From positions 2,666,001-2,730,000 of the forward strand of contig CM039119.1 of the NCBI GenBank assembly GCA_022036555.1: a stretch of 64,000 nucleotides of DNA, in the 5' to 3' direction. Origin of the DNA: Microstegium vimineum (lineage: Eukaryota > Streptophyta > Magnoliopsida > Poales > Poaceae). The position numbers and the translations under genes are program-made. Numbering within the stretch: the stretch's first letter is position 1; each line of letters opens with the position of its first letter. This document shows, piece by piece, positions 45,259-56,507 of the stretch. The notes below the pieces were generated by a model. The model did not search any database and was not told the DNA's origin. It worked only from the letters and a program-made list of their open reading frames with translations.

Positions 45259-46815
45259 ATGGCAGAGATGGTCAGTTCTGCTGTTATCCAGGAGTCAGTT
45301 AGCCAAATTCTATCTGGTTTGTTTCAAAAATATGAAGAGAAACAGGATTCAACTTTGAGCAGAAACCTTGAGAAGCTAGAAATGGCATATATCCGGCTGG
45401 AGGCAGCTCTTGAGATATCAGAAAAGTGGCAGATCACTGATGCGTCCTTGTTGCGTTGGCGCAGGAAGCTGAAGCGTGCTGCTCAAGAGTGTGGTGAAAC
45501 ACTGCACAAATGCAAACATAGAATCCTTGAAAAAGAACAGATGGAACAGGAAGTGAGGAATTCCTCCCTGCCTAATCGGATTGTGCATGCTACCAAGTCA
45601 TTTGCTTGCTCCATATTTAACAGCAACAATGAGTTGAACAGATCCATAGTTCAAAGATTTGACTGGTTCGCAGATGGCGCAACTGAGTTTCTGAGATTGA
45701 TAGAGCTAGGTGGCACTCCACTCCGTAACATGCCCTTCAACCCCCTTGTCAACCACCTTTTTGCAGGTAAGGAACTGCATCATAAAATTGTGCGTCAGAA
45801 GGAGTATCCATCTGTTCTACTATGGTTGGTGCCCTTCAGCACTGCAGAGCATGGAATTGAGGTTAGCCTTATATTTATACACAAAGACAATAATGCACCA
45901 GAGGGTAACTTCTTCTTTAGTATAATACTTCAGCTTTCAGAGAGTACGGATATAGTTGGGATTACAATTAAGTGTTTGCAGTTGTTTGCCCCTCATTTCA
46001 AGTCTACTATTGAAATTATTAGGAGTGAACTTTTGGAACTACCTTTTCAACTCTTCTCATGGGTGCCATTTACTTACTCAAGCAAGAAAGATCATTGGGA
46101 GAATCTTCACAACCTTGTATCTCAATGGTTTCGCTCAGACCCACTATGCTGTAAGCAGTATGGTCAGCATGAGCTTGGACGTATTAACAACCTAGACATT
46201 TCAGGATTATCAAAAGTTTCACTAGAACCGATAATTGAAGTGAATTTGCAGTGCCAAGTCTCACTGTCATCAGTGTACAACCAACAGAAGGGCTTATTAT
46301 CTGATGACAAGATTCTTTTGCAAGATTCTTCATATTTGAAAGCGGGAATTGTCTTTGCACCCCATCATGGTTCTTCAGAAGACAGGTTGCCTGTGAATAA
46401 ATGCTCTTCAATAGTGGAAATGGTTGGCGAGGTGCAAAATTGCTTGCATACAGACATTACCTTCGAACAACTGCAGGATATCATGCTGCCAAAGGCAATA
46501 GATTACTTCTGCCAGAATTCCAAAGCAACAGTCTGCCAAATGATTTGGAAGTCTAAACATGGCAATGCACTCATTCAGATTGAGAAGTCAACCATGAGAA
46601 CACGGAGAAATTTTGAGAGGGCAAAGAAAAGAAAGCTCTTTCAAGGACATCATGATCTCAGGAGTCGGACATGTATGATCTCTCACTTGCTGGATTTATG
46701 GGGTCCACATGTGCCTGCCCGGCTGCAAAGTTCATTAATAGACTGGATGCAGAAAGAAAATGGAGGTCAGTTATCAGCACCTAAGAGGCACCATAATTCT
46801 AAATCATGCATGTAA
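45259..46815 (+). CDS. Rx-N-like (disease-resistance N-terminal domain) family protein, copy 4, intact
   Basis: 518 codons, the longest and only complete member of the array. It starts MAEMVSSAVIQESVSQIL just after a conserved 5'UTR intron. Residues 1-95 are helical and Rx-N-like (EKLEMAYIRLEAALEIS, LLRWRRKLKRAAQECGETLH). Residues 140-165 carry FDWFADGATEFLRLIELGGT. The C-terminal half has FRSDPLCCKQYGQHEL, LQDIMLPKAIDYFCQN and ends LLDLWGPHVPARLQSSLIDW. No nucleotide-binding P-loop or leucine-rich repeat is visible. The second half is conserved between copies but I recognise no domain in it. Codon 260 onward aligns with copy 1 better than with copies 2 and 3. It may act in defence, but that is inferred from the N-terminus only. 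Confidence 0.85.
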   Translation: MAEMVSSAVIQESVSQILSGLFQKYEEKQDSTLSRNLEKLEMAYIRLEAALEISEKWQITDASLLRWRRKLKRAAQECGETLHKCKHRILEKEQMEQEVRNSSLPNRIVHATKSFACSIFNSNNELNRSIVQRFDWFADGATEFLRLIELGGTPLRNMPFNPLVNHLFAGKELHHKIVRQKEYPSVLLWLVPFSTAEHGIEVSLIFIHKDNNAPEGNFFFSIILQLSESTDIVGITIKCLQLFAPHFKSTIEIIRSELLELPFQLFSWVPFTYSSKKDHWENLHNLVSQWFRSDPLCCKQYGQHELGRINNLDISGLSKVSLEPIIEVNLQCQVSLSSVYNQQKGLLSDDKILLQDSSYLKAGIVFAPHHGSSEDRLPVNKCSSIVEMVGEVQNCLHTDITFEQLQDIMLPKAIDYFCQNSKATVCQMIWKSKHGNALIQIEKSTMRTRRNFERAKKRKLFQGHHDLRSRTCMISHLLDLWGPHVPARLQSSLIDWMQKENGGQLSAPKRHHNSKSCM

Positions 46816-46950
46816 GATTGATCGACAAGGAAATCAAGAGACAATAGAAGAACATATTTCGACAGAACAAGACATTGATTGTGTTTTTCAGTTTGTATGC
46901 TTGTATGTTAGGAGTTGGGACACTGATCTGAACATGAGTTCTTGTCCGAT

Positions 46951-46956
46951 AATAAA
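46951..46956 (+). terminator. Polyadenylation signal of copy 4
   Basis: AATAAA about 135 bases after the stop codon, followed by a T-rich stretch. Confidence 0.5.
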
Positions 46957-47329
46957 GTTGTAAGCTTTTGTTCAGGAGTTCTGTTATACTTTTGAATGCT
47001 TTAACTAAGTCAACATGTTGGGAGGGTAGTGGAATTTTCGAATAGACAGAGTAACATCTAAACAAATGGCTGGAGTACATGGAATTTTGTGCTTGAGCAG
47101 AGCTGAGGCAAGATGTGTGCTTGTAGTTTCCTGAATCCTGGCAAGATCATTGAAATTGATATGCCTCTGCCAATGAAGAGAGGGTCACCACAGTTAGGGT
47201 GGTAAAGGAGCAGGAAGTTAATGCTGTCTCTCTGACATAAAGGACCAGTAAATAGCATTAGCCACATTGATGTGATCATGAATAATGATATCTGATATAA
47301 ATGTGCTTCATTTGTAGATTGCTCTGTTT
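46957..47329. other. Flank between copy 4 and the copia LTR
   Basis: No gene or repeat boundary was recognised. The start of the copia LTR remnant is not sharply defined. Confidence 0.3.
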
Positions 47330-47656
47330 TGTATGTACTATAAGATCACCAGCGGCAACCGCGCCGGTGGTGAATTCTCTCTCTCTCTCACACACACACA
47401 GACCAACGCAAACACTCAGAATTTGGTGCTGCTAAAACTGGCAGCGTTTACCGGATATAATTGGATAATATAAACAGTCTTACATGTCCACGATATAAGA
47501 TAAACGCTTTATATTGTTCCTTTTGGTCTCTTGGCTTCACGTTATATAGGCATACAACATTAGTTAGATTACAACAGACTCATGATCAGATTGATCTACT
47601 ATCCTAACAACTGTTCTCTATCTACGCGCCATACATGCAGTGTCTAGGTTCATTAG
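47330..47656 (-). repeat. Ty1/copia 3' LTR, distal part
   Basis: Continuation of the LTR that begins at 60219 on the - strand, separated from it by the Tat-type element. The shared target duplication attag supports the join. It includes a (TC)n(CA)n microsatellite at about 47375-47401. The outer end is approximate. Confidence 0.5.
47652..47656. repeat. Target-site duplication attag, left copy
   Basis: attag precedes TGTTGACAC; the same five bases follow the other LTR at 60180-60184. Confidence 0.85.
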
Positions 47657-48749
47657 TGTTGACACAAAAAGCATCAGGATCTGCGAACACCTCGGGCTTA
47701 TACCCGAAATTCGATATCCGGAGGCGTGCCAGTCGATTTGACCAGTTAATCGACAAGGACGATAACTAGAACAAGATTCAATCTAGACAACGGCGATGCG
47801 CCCAGATGCTGAGATTGAGACTTGACCAGGATAACTAGAGCAGAGCTGAACGAGGCAACAGCGATACGTCCGGATGTCAAAGCTCAGAGGTACTCCCACG
47901 CGGAATTTACAAGGATTTGACGGAGATCAAGGTGATGCAGCCCGTCGAAGCTTGAAGAACTCGTTGATAAGCTATAACTAATGTGATAAAGGGTAAATTG
48001 TGATAAAAGTAGAATAAGAGTAAATTGATTTGATTGATATTGAATTGATTCCTACACGCAGCCCTTGGGCACATATTTATACTCCCGCATGGAGAGTTGT
48101 ACAAAGATACGACTCGTATCCTTCCTAAAACAAACTCCTAACTTTAAGGAAACTGACTCGCGCAGGAGTCGGATCTAAAACAATAATATTATTTTTCTAA
48201 ACAAACACACCTATTTTAAAGGAAAACAAACGACTCATGCAAGAGTTGGACTCAAACTACTATAATAATACTGGCACAAAATCACCAGTTTCCTTATATC
48301 TTTCCTTCGATGGAAACTTTCCATCGGCAGATCCCTTCAACCCGCGACTTCCTTCTTCGGCCACCTGTAGTCCTCTGCTGACATCAAGCGCTAAGTCACC
48401 CTGTACTCATCGGCACCCTATGCCCATCGGCATCGGCAACACTTTCCCGATCGGCAACCTTGTACTAGTAACTTGCCTTCACCAGTCAATCCATATAAGC
48501 AATCGGCATCTGTAACATCTCCTCATCGGCAATCGGTATCAGCAACTTTGCAGCTCAGACGACTTAACTTCACCGATTAACCCTTATCGGCAATCATCCA
48601 AGACTTCCAGCTTCCATCGGCAACACACTTAGTCACAACACACTCCCATCGGCAATACTGACTCATGATTTCCCGATGCCGATGGAAAACGTCTGCCGAT
48701 CAACACAAGTCTTAGCTCATTTGATACGCGCCGAAAAACGGTGTCAACA
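47657..48749 (-). repeat. 3' LTR of the Tat-type element
   Basis: 1093 bp. The - strand TATA GTATAAATATG is at 48072-48082. The part at 48320-48700 contains twelve ATCGGCA/TGCCGAT heptamers. Confidence 0.9.
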
Positions 48750-48765
48750 CATGCCCCCCAGTTTC
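48750..48765 (-). other. Polypurine tract of the Tat-type element
   Basis: The - strand AAACTGGGGGGCATG immediately precedes the 3' LTR. Confidence 0.65.
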
Positions 48766-48996
48766 GGAGTGTATAATACTTTATGCGCCGAAATTCTCTC
48801 CATTGTAGCCGTTACCTCCGAGATAAATACACAATTTCCTTGATCTCCGCGCGCAGGACCGCAATTTATTAATAAAATCCCTCGATTATAGCACAAACAG
48901 TTGCAAATCTCCTTGATTATCGCGCACATCCACCGCAGGCCTCTCCACATTCCTGTACAGTGTGAACCGAAATCCCAAAATACCCCTGAGTAAGCT

Positions 48997-49004
48997 TATA
49001 AAAG
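48997..49004 (+). promoter_or_regulatory. TATA box of the antisense gene
   Basis: TATAAAAG on the + strand, 165 bases before the antisense ATG at 49162, in the interior just inside the 3' LTR. It would allow transcription independent of the LTR. Confidence 0.5.
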
Positions 49005-49161
49005 TTACCAGGATTCAATCTGCTTTTTACCCCGAGTCCACTTTCACTTTCACATCTTCTGCCTTCGTCTTCAACCTCCGGCGGCACCTCTGAAGAACAC
49101 GAGTTCAAGAAACAGTGCTTTCTCCAATCAAGGACGAACCGCAAGAACTCCTTCTGCTCCA

Positions 49162-52020
49162 ATGGCGATCCAAGTCGACATCCCTAAGGTAAATCCACCT
49201 TCCTCCTCATCCAATCCTCTGCTAGTTCTTTTCCCGCATGAATCCAGAATCTTTCCCCTTTCCTTTTCTGATTCTTTCTTTTCTTTTCTTTTCAAACCCT
49301 AGGAACTGTACAACAAGGTTTTAATCCCTCTCGATCAGTCCAGTTTCACCTGCTTAGGCCCCATGGGGAACCCTGATCCTAGCTATATAATCAACGCAGA
49401 AGCCAACAGGATCCCTTTTAGATCTGAATGTTTCGGTTTAGGACTATGGAAGGATGCTTTTCGGTCATGGCCCAAGCCTACCAAGGGGTGGAAGAACTGG
49501 TACCTTAGGGTCGCTAGAACACAGCAAGTGTATTGGTCAGAGCGCAACTTGGATCAGTGTATCAGGCTCTCCATTGTCGATATGGAGAAGAATGAGAACA
49601 TGCTGATAGCAGCTTCATACTTTTGGTCCGACACTATGAATGCCTTCCTGTTCCGACACGGACCAGCCACCCCTACCCTTGCCGATCTCCATATGTTGAC
49701 CGGCCTTGACGTCTCTTCCGATGATGTCTCAACTTTATTCCATTGGAAAGCCGAACTTAGAGTGAATACACGGAACATCGGCAGTTGGACCGGTTATATC
49801 CAAGAACATCAAAAGACCGGATCAGTAGGGCAGAGAGAGCACGCCACCTTCCTGAACATGTGGTTGGAGAAATTCATCTTTTGTGGCAGGGCAGTCGGAC
49901 CCACCACTATGCACCTTCCGGCAGCTGAACTCCTTGCCGATGGAACAAGGCTTCCCCTAGGCAGATACCTTCTCGGATCGGTATACCGTCTTTTACATCA
50001 AGTATCCCAGAAGTTACTACTAGGTGAACCCATCGGCAATCTTGGGGGTCCCTGGTGGTTCATCAACATGTGGCTGAACGCACACATGTATAAGGCGCTT
50101 CAGTTCGACTTGTTCGCTCAACAATTCCCGCGGGACGTATCGGAAAACCACCAATACAGGGATGATGAATCGACAACTCATTCTCCACTCAACTTCGGAT
50201 ATTGACTTGTCCTCCTGGTCACCAACATCCTTCATCACGAATGAGTATAAATTCTGGTGGCAAGAGTGGAGATATCAATTATTTGCTAAGTCATCACATT
50301 ACTATCGGCACATGATTGACGCCAACCACATCATCCCTGATGACGCAGTAAGTTTTATCCCGATGCATTCCTTATTACTTTGCTTTTACCATCGGCACTT
50401 AACCTCCTTATGCTTGACAGGTCGACGATCCTATCCCAAAGATGAGCAACAGTGGCAAGCCCTTCAATCTCCGAATGATGAGTCCTATATCACTCATCGA
50501 CAACAAGGCCCCTACGCTAGCTGCTTTCACCCCTCAGCAGGTACCCACACCGACGCCTGCAAAAACCAAGGCTACATTGGCCACTGCTGCTGCCCTGACG
50601 CAGGTTTTTGCAGTAAACTCATCTTCACTCATACCGATTACATACTATTTCGTCGGCAACAAGTTACTTTGTATAACTTATACTAATATTTTCAGGCAAT
50701 GAGGTCATCGACAGCCGCTTCAAACACTCAAGCATCTCCAAGTCCCGCTGCCGACACCCCCCAATCTTCATCAAAATGGGCTGGCCCCTCCACTGCCGAT
50801 CCAAGGAAGAAAAGGCGCCTGAGATTAGTCACTCCATTTTCGCCATCAACTCCGATCGCATCACCAACCGCCGATGCACCACCGGCAGAACCATCATCGG
50901 TTCTGATCCCGGATCATCCATTGGACGATGTCCTTGATCAGGAGGTGACACCACCCGCGGCAACAACGGAGGCAACATCGGCATCGGCACCGCCAGCTGA
51001 AATCCCCGATGAAGGAACGGTGTCGCCACCACAGGAGCCGGACACTACATCGAAAGCGACGCCAGCAACAACGGCACCAGCACCAACGGCGTCAACTGCT
51101 TCCCCAGCAGAGGCTCAATCATCGGAACTGCCGCCGATCTCCAGGATGAGGCTGGACCTTCCATCATGCCAAGTCCTAGGCAAGAAATCCGTTTTAAAAT
51201 GGTAAGCTGGTCACCAAAAATTTCATAGTATAACCTTATGATCGACACATTTTAACTTCTTTGTTTTCAGGCCCAAGACTCCCCAGACAGCCTGTTCTCC
51301 TTCGGCCTCAACCTCCAGGATGAGGATGAACACCAAGAAGGCCCTGCTCGAGCAGACAGCCTATTCTCCTTCGCCATCGACATTCCCGATGATGATGAGG
51401 ATGAAGAAAGCTCTGCTCCAGCTCTATCGGCAGAGGTCAAGTCCAAGCTTGAAGCACTGCTTTCCTTGCTACAACAAGACACATCCCAGCTTATCCAGGA
51501 CTCAACTACAGCAAGGATAGCTTTCAAGGATATCCAAGGCCACCTCCCTACCGATACCGAAGAAACCCTTTTCCAGGCGACCTTCCTTGATAGCAAGCAG
51601 ATCCAATACCAAAGGCTCTCCCGTCGCATTGCCGATAGGGCTGCCCAATCTCAGGTTGAGGAAGAGAAGCTCAAGTTCAAAAGTATTGCCGATGAAAAGC
51701 ACAAGAGCATCGGCCAAGCAGAAGTCTCCAGCACCGACCTTGATCAAGAAATCACTCAGCTATCGGCAAAGAAGGAAGAGCTATTGGCTGAGTTACAAAG
51801 GGTTGAGGAGGCCCTGAACACAGCCAATCAGCAGAAAGCTCAACTGTCCGACACCATCAGGGTTCTGCGGCAGGAAAGAGACCAAAATGCCCGACAAGCA
51901 ATCTTATTGAAGAAGAAGATCAAACCGGTCGAGGGCTCTGCCGATGCCGATGCCAAGGAAATGGATGAGATAGAGCAAATTCGCCTGCGTGCGATATTAG
52001 CCATCCAATCCTTGTTGTAA
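49162..52020 (+). pseudogene. Antisense plant-mobile-domain (PMD) gene inside the Tat-type element
   Basis: Spliced gene opposite to gag-pol. Exon 1 is 49162-49188 (MAIQVDIPK). Exon 2 from 49303 holds the plant mobile domain (FRSECFGLGLWKDAFRSWP, NAFLFRHGPATPTLADLHML, GGPWWFINMWLNAHMYKAL). At about 50196 the frame jumps from SPLNFG to a later part of the domain (DIDLSSW, NEYKFWWQEW), indicating an internal deletion with frameshift. Further exons are 50421-50603, 50696-51201 (Ser/Pro/Thr-rich) and 51271-52020, a long coiled coil ending with TAA. Another shift lies near 51135. It ends 117 bases from the pol stop, so the two genes converge. PMD proteins occur both in transposons and as host silencing factors; here the gene is element-borne. 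Confidence 0.7.
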
Positions 52021-52137
52021 TTCATTTATTGTATCGGCAAATGTAACATTGATACTTGATTTTGGCTCTTGTAATATGTTTGTACGCTTTTACCGATGCA
52101 TTACAATTTTCTCTTTTCATCGGCATTCAAACGAGCA

Positions 52138-55100
52138 CTATGCGTCTACCCAAATACTAGGGTAATATTTCTTCAAGTATTTACCGTGGATTGCTCTAGA
52201 GAATGCAACTCCTTCGAGAGTTTCCAAAATATAAGCATTGCCAGGAGCAGACTGTTTTATCCGATAAGGCCCTTCCCAATTAGGAGACCACTTTCCAAAT
52301 TTAGATCTCTTAGCCCCGATCGGTAAAATCAACTTCCATACCAGATCGCCATCGGCAAACTCCTTTACCTCTACTTTATTATCATACCATCTGGCAACCC
52401 TCTTCTTATTCTCCTCAATGCTAATCAATGCCCTCAACCGATGTCCTGCTAGATCTTCTAACTCATCTTTCATCAGAGTAACATAATCATCGGTCATCAA
52501 TTGATCTTGAAAAGATAATCGCCTAGAGCCAGTTTTAATTTCCCACGGCAGGATAACATCGTGTCCATAGACCAATTGATACGGCGAGACTTTGGTTGCA
52601 CCATGACAAGCCATCCGATATGACCACAAGGCTTCGTTTAACACCACATGCCATCTTCTAGGGTTTTCTTTAATCTTGCGTTTTATAAGCTTAATAACAA
52701 CCTTATTAGTCGCTTCAGCCTGACCATTAGCCTGAGCATAATAAGGAGAAGAGTTTAACACCTTGAACCCCATGCTAACAACAAATTCATCAAACTCTCC
52801 CGATGTGAACATGGCTCCTTGATCGGTAGTAATAGTCTGAGGAATGCCGAATTGGTAAACAATGTGTTCTTTAACAAAATCCACCATGTTTGCCGATGTC
52901 ACCTTCTTCAAAGGAATTGCTTCAACCCATTTAGTGAAGTAATCGATAGCGACAAGTATAAACTTATGCCCCTTACTCGATGGAGGATAAATCTGGCCGA
53001 TGAGATCAATAGCCCATCCTCTAAACGGCCAAGGCTTGATTATAGGATTCATTGCCGATGCAGGTGCCCTCTGTACGTTACCAAACTTCTGACAATCTTG
53101 GCACCATTTGAAATAGTTGAAGCAATCTTCAAGGATTGTCGGCCAATAATATCCATTCCGCCTAATCATCCATTTCATCTTGAATGTCGATTGATGCACT
53201 CCACACACACCCTCATGGATTTCGCCTATCAATTCCTTTGCCTCCTCTTTATCAAGGCATCTAAGCAGGACTCCATCAATCGTCCGATAATACAATTCAT
53301 CGTCAAGGAGTACATACTTAGTGGCTTGGAACCTTAGACGCCTTTCAACCTTCTTAGACGGGTTCCTTAAGTAATCGGCAATCTCTTTTTTCCAGTCATC
53401 GACAACGGCTACCGATGCTACGGTTTCTTGCATCGGCTGATACCCCGAAGCATTCTGTGCTAACCGATTAGCCTCTACGTTATGCAACCTAGGAACATGC
53501 TCAAGACGGTACTCTTTGAATTCTTTTAATAATTGCAAACACCTCTCATGGGTTGCAATTAAAGCTTCACTTCGGCATTCATACATCCCAATCAATTGGT
53601 TAATCACCAACATGGAATCACCGAAGATTTCAACAGCATCGGCACGTACTTCCCTGAGTAGTTCCAACCCCTTCAGTAAAGTCTGGTACTCAGCCTGATT
53701 GTTTGTCGAGGTAGTAACAATTGGCAACGAAATTTCATACTTCCGTCCTCGGGGTGAAATCAAGAGAATACCGATGCCTGCTCCATCCTTGCACGTAGAC
53801 CCATCAAAGAATAAAGTCCAAGGAGCAATCTCAACAAAGCTTACATTGCAATGCTGAGTAACAAAATCGGCCATTACCTGACCCTTAACAGCCTTAGCCG
53901 ATTCATACCTTAGGTCAAACTCCGAAAGTGCTAGAATCCACTTACCGATTCGTCCACTTAATATCGGCATTGACAACATGTACTTAACCACATCATCTTT
54001 GCAGATAACAGTGCATTCAGCCGACAATAAATAATGCTTCAACTTTATACAAGAGAAATATAAACATAAGCATAATTTCTCTATGGCCGAATACCTGGTC
54101 TCAGCATCCACCAACCTTCTGCTCAGATAATATATTACACGTTCTTTTCCTTCAAATTCTTGAATCAAGGCTGATCCGATAACACCATCATCGGCAGACA
54201 AATATAATCTGAAAGGCTTCCCGTGTTGAGGTGGAACTAAGACTGGAGGGTTTACCAGATATCTTTTGATCTCCTCCAAGGCTAACTGCTGTTCTTCTTT
54301 CCACATAAACTCTTGATCGGCTTTCAGTTTTAACAATGGGCTAAAAGATTTAATCTTACCAGATAAGTTAGATATAAATCTTCTAATGAAATTGATCTTG
54401 CCGATCAAGGACCGCAACTCAGTTTTGTTTGTAGGAGCAACCACTTTATTAATTACATCAATAGATTTTCTGCCGATCTCGATGCCTCTTTGATGCACCA
54501 TAAAGCCCAGAAACTGCCCTGCCGATACACCAAATGCACACTTGTGAGGATTCATCTTCAACCCATGTTCCCTTGTGCATTCCAATATTTTTCGCAAATC
54601 GGCAAGATGCTTCCCGAAATCTCCAGACTTAACTACTACATCATCAATGTAGATTTCAACTATCATGTCGATATACTTATGAAAGATGAAATTCATTGCT
54701 CTCTGATAAGTAGCATCGGCATTTTTCAAACCAAAAGTCATGACAACCCATTCAAATAAACCGACGTGACCCGGACATCTGAAAGCAGTCTTGGATATGT
54801 CCTCTTCAGCCATGAATATTTGATTATACCCAGCATTGCCATCCATGAAGCTAATGATTTGATGTCCGGTAGTAGCATCAATCAGCAAATCGGCAACGGG
54901 TATCGGGTAGCAATCCATCGGCGTAGCCTTGTTAAGATTCCTGAAATCAATACAAACACGAAGTTTTCCATTCTTTTTATATACAGGAACCACATTAGAA
55001 ATCCATTCGGCGTATCGGCACTGCCGAATAAATCCAGCCTCGATTAACTTTGTAATCTCAGCCTTGATGTCGGGTAAAATAGTAGGATTGCATCGGCGCG

Positions 55101-55344
55101 CAGGTTGCCAATGTGGTCGGAAACCGGACTTGATGGGTAACCGATGTTCAACTATTGATCGGTCTAAACCAGGCATCTCTGTATAATCCAAAGCAAAACA
55201 ATCTTTATATTCCTGTAATAAATCGGTTAACTGCTGTTTACATTGGGAATCTAACTTAGCACTAATAAAAGTAGGCCTAAGTTTACTACCATCGCCGATG
55301 TCGATCTCGAGTAAATCATCGGCGGACGTGAAACCCTGCCCCAA
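52138..55344 (-). CDS. Tat-type pol: reverse transcriptase, two RNase H domains, integrase
   Basis: 1068 open codons. RT shows CIDFRNLNKATP and the catalytic YIDD near residue 240. A first RNase H-like connection (YLSRRLVDAETRYS) is followed by a second, archaeal-type RNase H (FFDGSTCKDGAGIGILL, TNNQAEYQTLLKGLELL, IFGDSMLVINQL), the dual arrangement known from the Tat lineage. The integrase shows the zinc region (HEGVCGVHQSTFKMK ... CQDCQKFG) and D, D, E in AIDLIG, TTDQGAMF and NGQAEATNK. No chromodomain is present. The frame is separated from protease by a shift near 55375-55395. Confidence 0.88.
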   Translation of the reverse strand: MGQGFTSADDLLEIDIGDGSKLRPTFISAKLDSQCKQQLTDLLQEYKDCFALDYTEMPGLDRSIVEHRLPIKSGFRPHWQPARRCNPTILPDIKAEITKLIEAGFIRQCRYAEWISNVVPVYKKNGKLRVCIDFRNLNKATPMDCYPIPVADLLIDATTGHQIISFMDGNAGYNQIFMAEEDISKTAFRCPGHVGLFEWVVMTFGLKNADATYQRAMNFIFHKYIDMIVEIYIDDVVVKSGDFGKHLADLRKILECTREHGLKMNPHKCAFGVSAGQFLGFMVHQRGIEIGRKSIDVINKVVAPTNKTELRSLIGKINFIRRFISNLSGKIKSFSPLLKLKADQEFMWKEEQQLALEEIKRYLVNPPVLVPPQHGKPFRLYLSADDGVIGSALIQEFEGKERVIYYLSRRLVDAETRYSAIEKLCLCLYFSCIKLKHYLLSAECTVICKDDVVKYMLSMPILSGRIGKWILALSEFDLRYESAKAVKGQVMADFVTQHCNVSFVEIAPWTLFFDGSTCKDGAGIGILLISPRGRKYEISLPIVTTSTNNQAEYQTLLKGLELLREVRADAVEIFGDSMLVINQLIGMYECRSEALIATHERCLQLLKEFKEYRLEHVPRLHNVEANRLAQNASGYQPMQETVASVAVVDDWKKEIADYLRNPSKKVERRLRFQATKYVLLDDELYYRTIDGVLLRCLDKEEAKELIGEIHEGVCGVHQSTFKMKWMIRRNGYYWPTILEDCFNYFKWCQDCQKFGNVQRAPASAMNPIIKPWPFRGWAIDLIGQIYPPSSKGHKFILVAIDYFTKWVEAIPLKKVTSANMVDFVKEHIVYQFGIPQTITTDQGAMFTSGEFDEFVVSMGFKVLNSSPYYAQANGQAEATNKVVIKLIKRKIKENPRRWHVVLNEALWSYRMACHGATKVSPYQLVYGHDVILPWEIKTGSRRLSFQDQLMTDDYVTLMKDELEDLAGHRLRALISIEENKKRVARWYDNKVEVKEFADGDLVWKLILPIGAKRSKFGKWSPNWEGPYRIKQSAPGNAYILETLEGVAFSRAIHGKYLKKYYPSIWVDA

Positions 55345-55487
55345 TTTTCCATCGTCAGCGAACCGATCCGTTAAAACTCTCCTTCAGGACCGACTGCTTG
55401 GATCGGTTTAATGCGGTAATCGGCAATTTTGAGGAACTCCGTGTCCCAAGATTCACCTGATATGCATCTGGTCTGCTCATAAGTTTC

Positions 55488-56372
55488 CTATTCTGCCGAT
55501 GCAACAGTAGATGGGGCTTCACTTCGGACGACTTCAATTTTGTCCCCGATCCACTGTACAAGGCTTTGATGCATGGTGGAAGGAATACAACAATTAGCGT
55601 GGATCCAATCCCTTCCTAGAAGCAAGTTATAGGTGCCTTTGCCACTGATTACAAAAAACGTTGTCGGCAAAGTCTTGCTGCCGATGGTTAAATCAACACA
55701 TATAGCTCCCATGGCTGTCGACATGTTGCCTTCAAAATCCTTGAGCTTCCTGTCGGCCTTGACTAAGTCTTGGTCACTCTTCCCAAGCTTTCTGAACACG
55801 ACATATGGCATTATATTGATCGACGCGCCACCATCCACCAGCATCTTTGTCATAGGCTGTCCGTCCACTTTACCTTTAACGAACAGAGCCCTTAGGTGCT
55901 GCCTCTCATCATCGGTAGGCTTCTCAAAGACGGTTGTCATTGGATCCAGCACCAATTGTGCCATCTCAGCAGTCTCCTCAGCATCGCTGACAGGTGCCAT
56001 AAACTCCATCGGCAACATGATGACCATGTTAATTTCTGCCGATGGATCCCTGTCCTTGCCCTTTGGCCTCCACTGCTTTTCCCTTGTGGGTTCTTCATTG
56101 TCATACAGGTCATTGCGGCGTTCGCGCTGAATCCTCCTCTTCTGAGTCTTAGTTAGACCCTTAGGACACCACTGAGGAAGCTTGGTTTTCCAGGCAGGCT
56201 GATGCCGCCTCTCATTGTTCACATTGGCACCTCTACCGATGCTGGGATCCCTGGAGAATATTTCTTCGTCAGGCACTCTTGCATTGGCCATCTCCTCTAG
56301 CTCCTCTTGATCAACACGCCTGCCAAGTCTGCTATGCGCACTGGGCTTACCCCCTAGTCGGTCATGTGCCAA
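55488..56372 (-). pseudogene. Tat-type gag C-terminal linker and aspartic protease
   Basis: Arg/Glu-rich linker (KGLTKTQKRRIQRERR) followed by the protease with LVDGGASINIMP and YNLLLGRDWIH. It is bounded by in-frame TAG codons at 56508-56510 upstream and 55488-55490 downstream, and by a frame change toward pol. Confidence 0.75.
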
Positions 56373-56507
56373 CCTCTTCTCTCTGAGTGGCTTGGCGTAC
56401 CTGGATGCCCGATCATCAAAACAAGGTTTCTTACCTGACCGATCGTCAGTGTAATATCCATTGCACTCTGGGCAATTATCGGTAGTAGGCAGCTTGATGC
56501 CTTCGTC

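Noticed and set aside
49554..49778. - strand ORF opposite the antisense gene
   Set aside because: The + strand encodes the plant mobile domain; this is its shadow.
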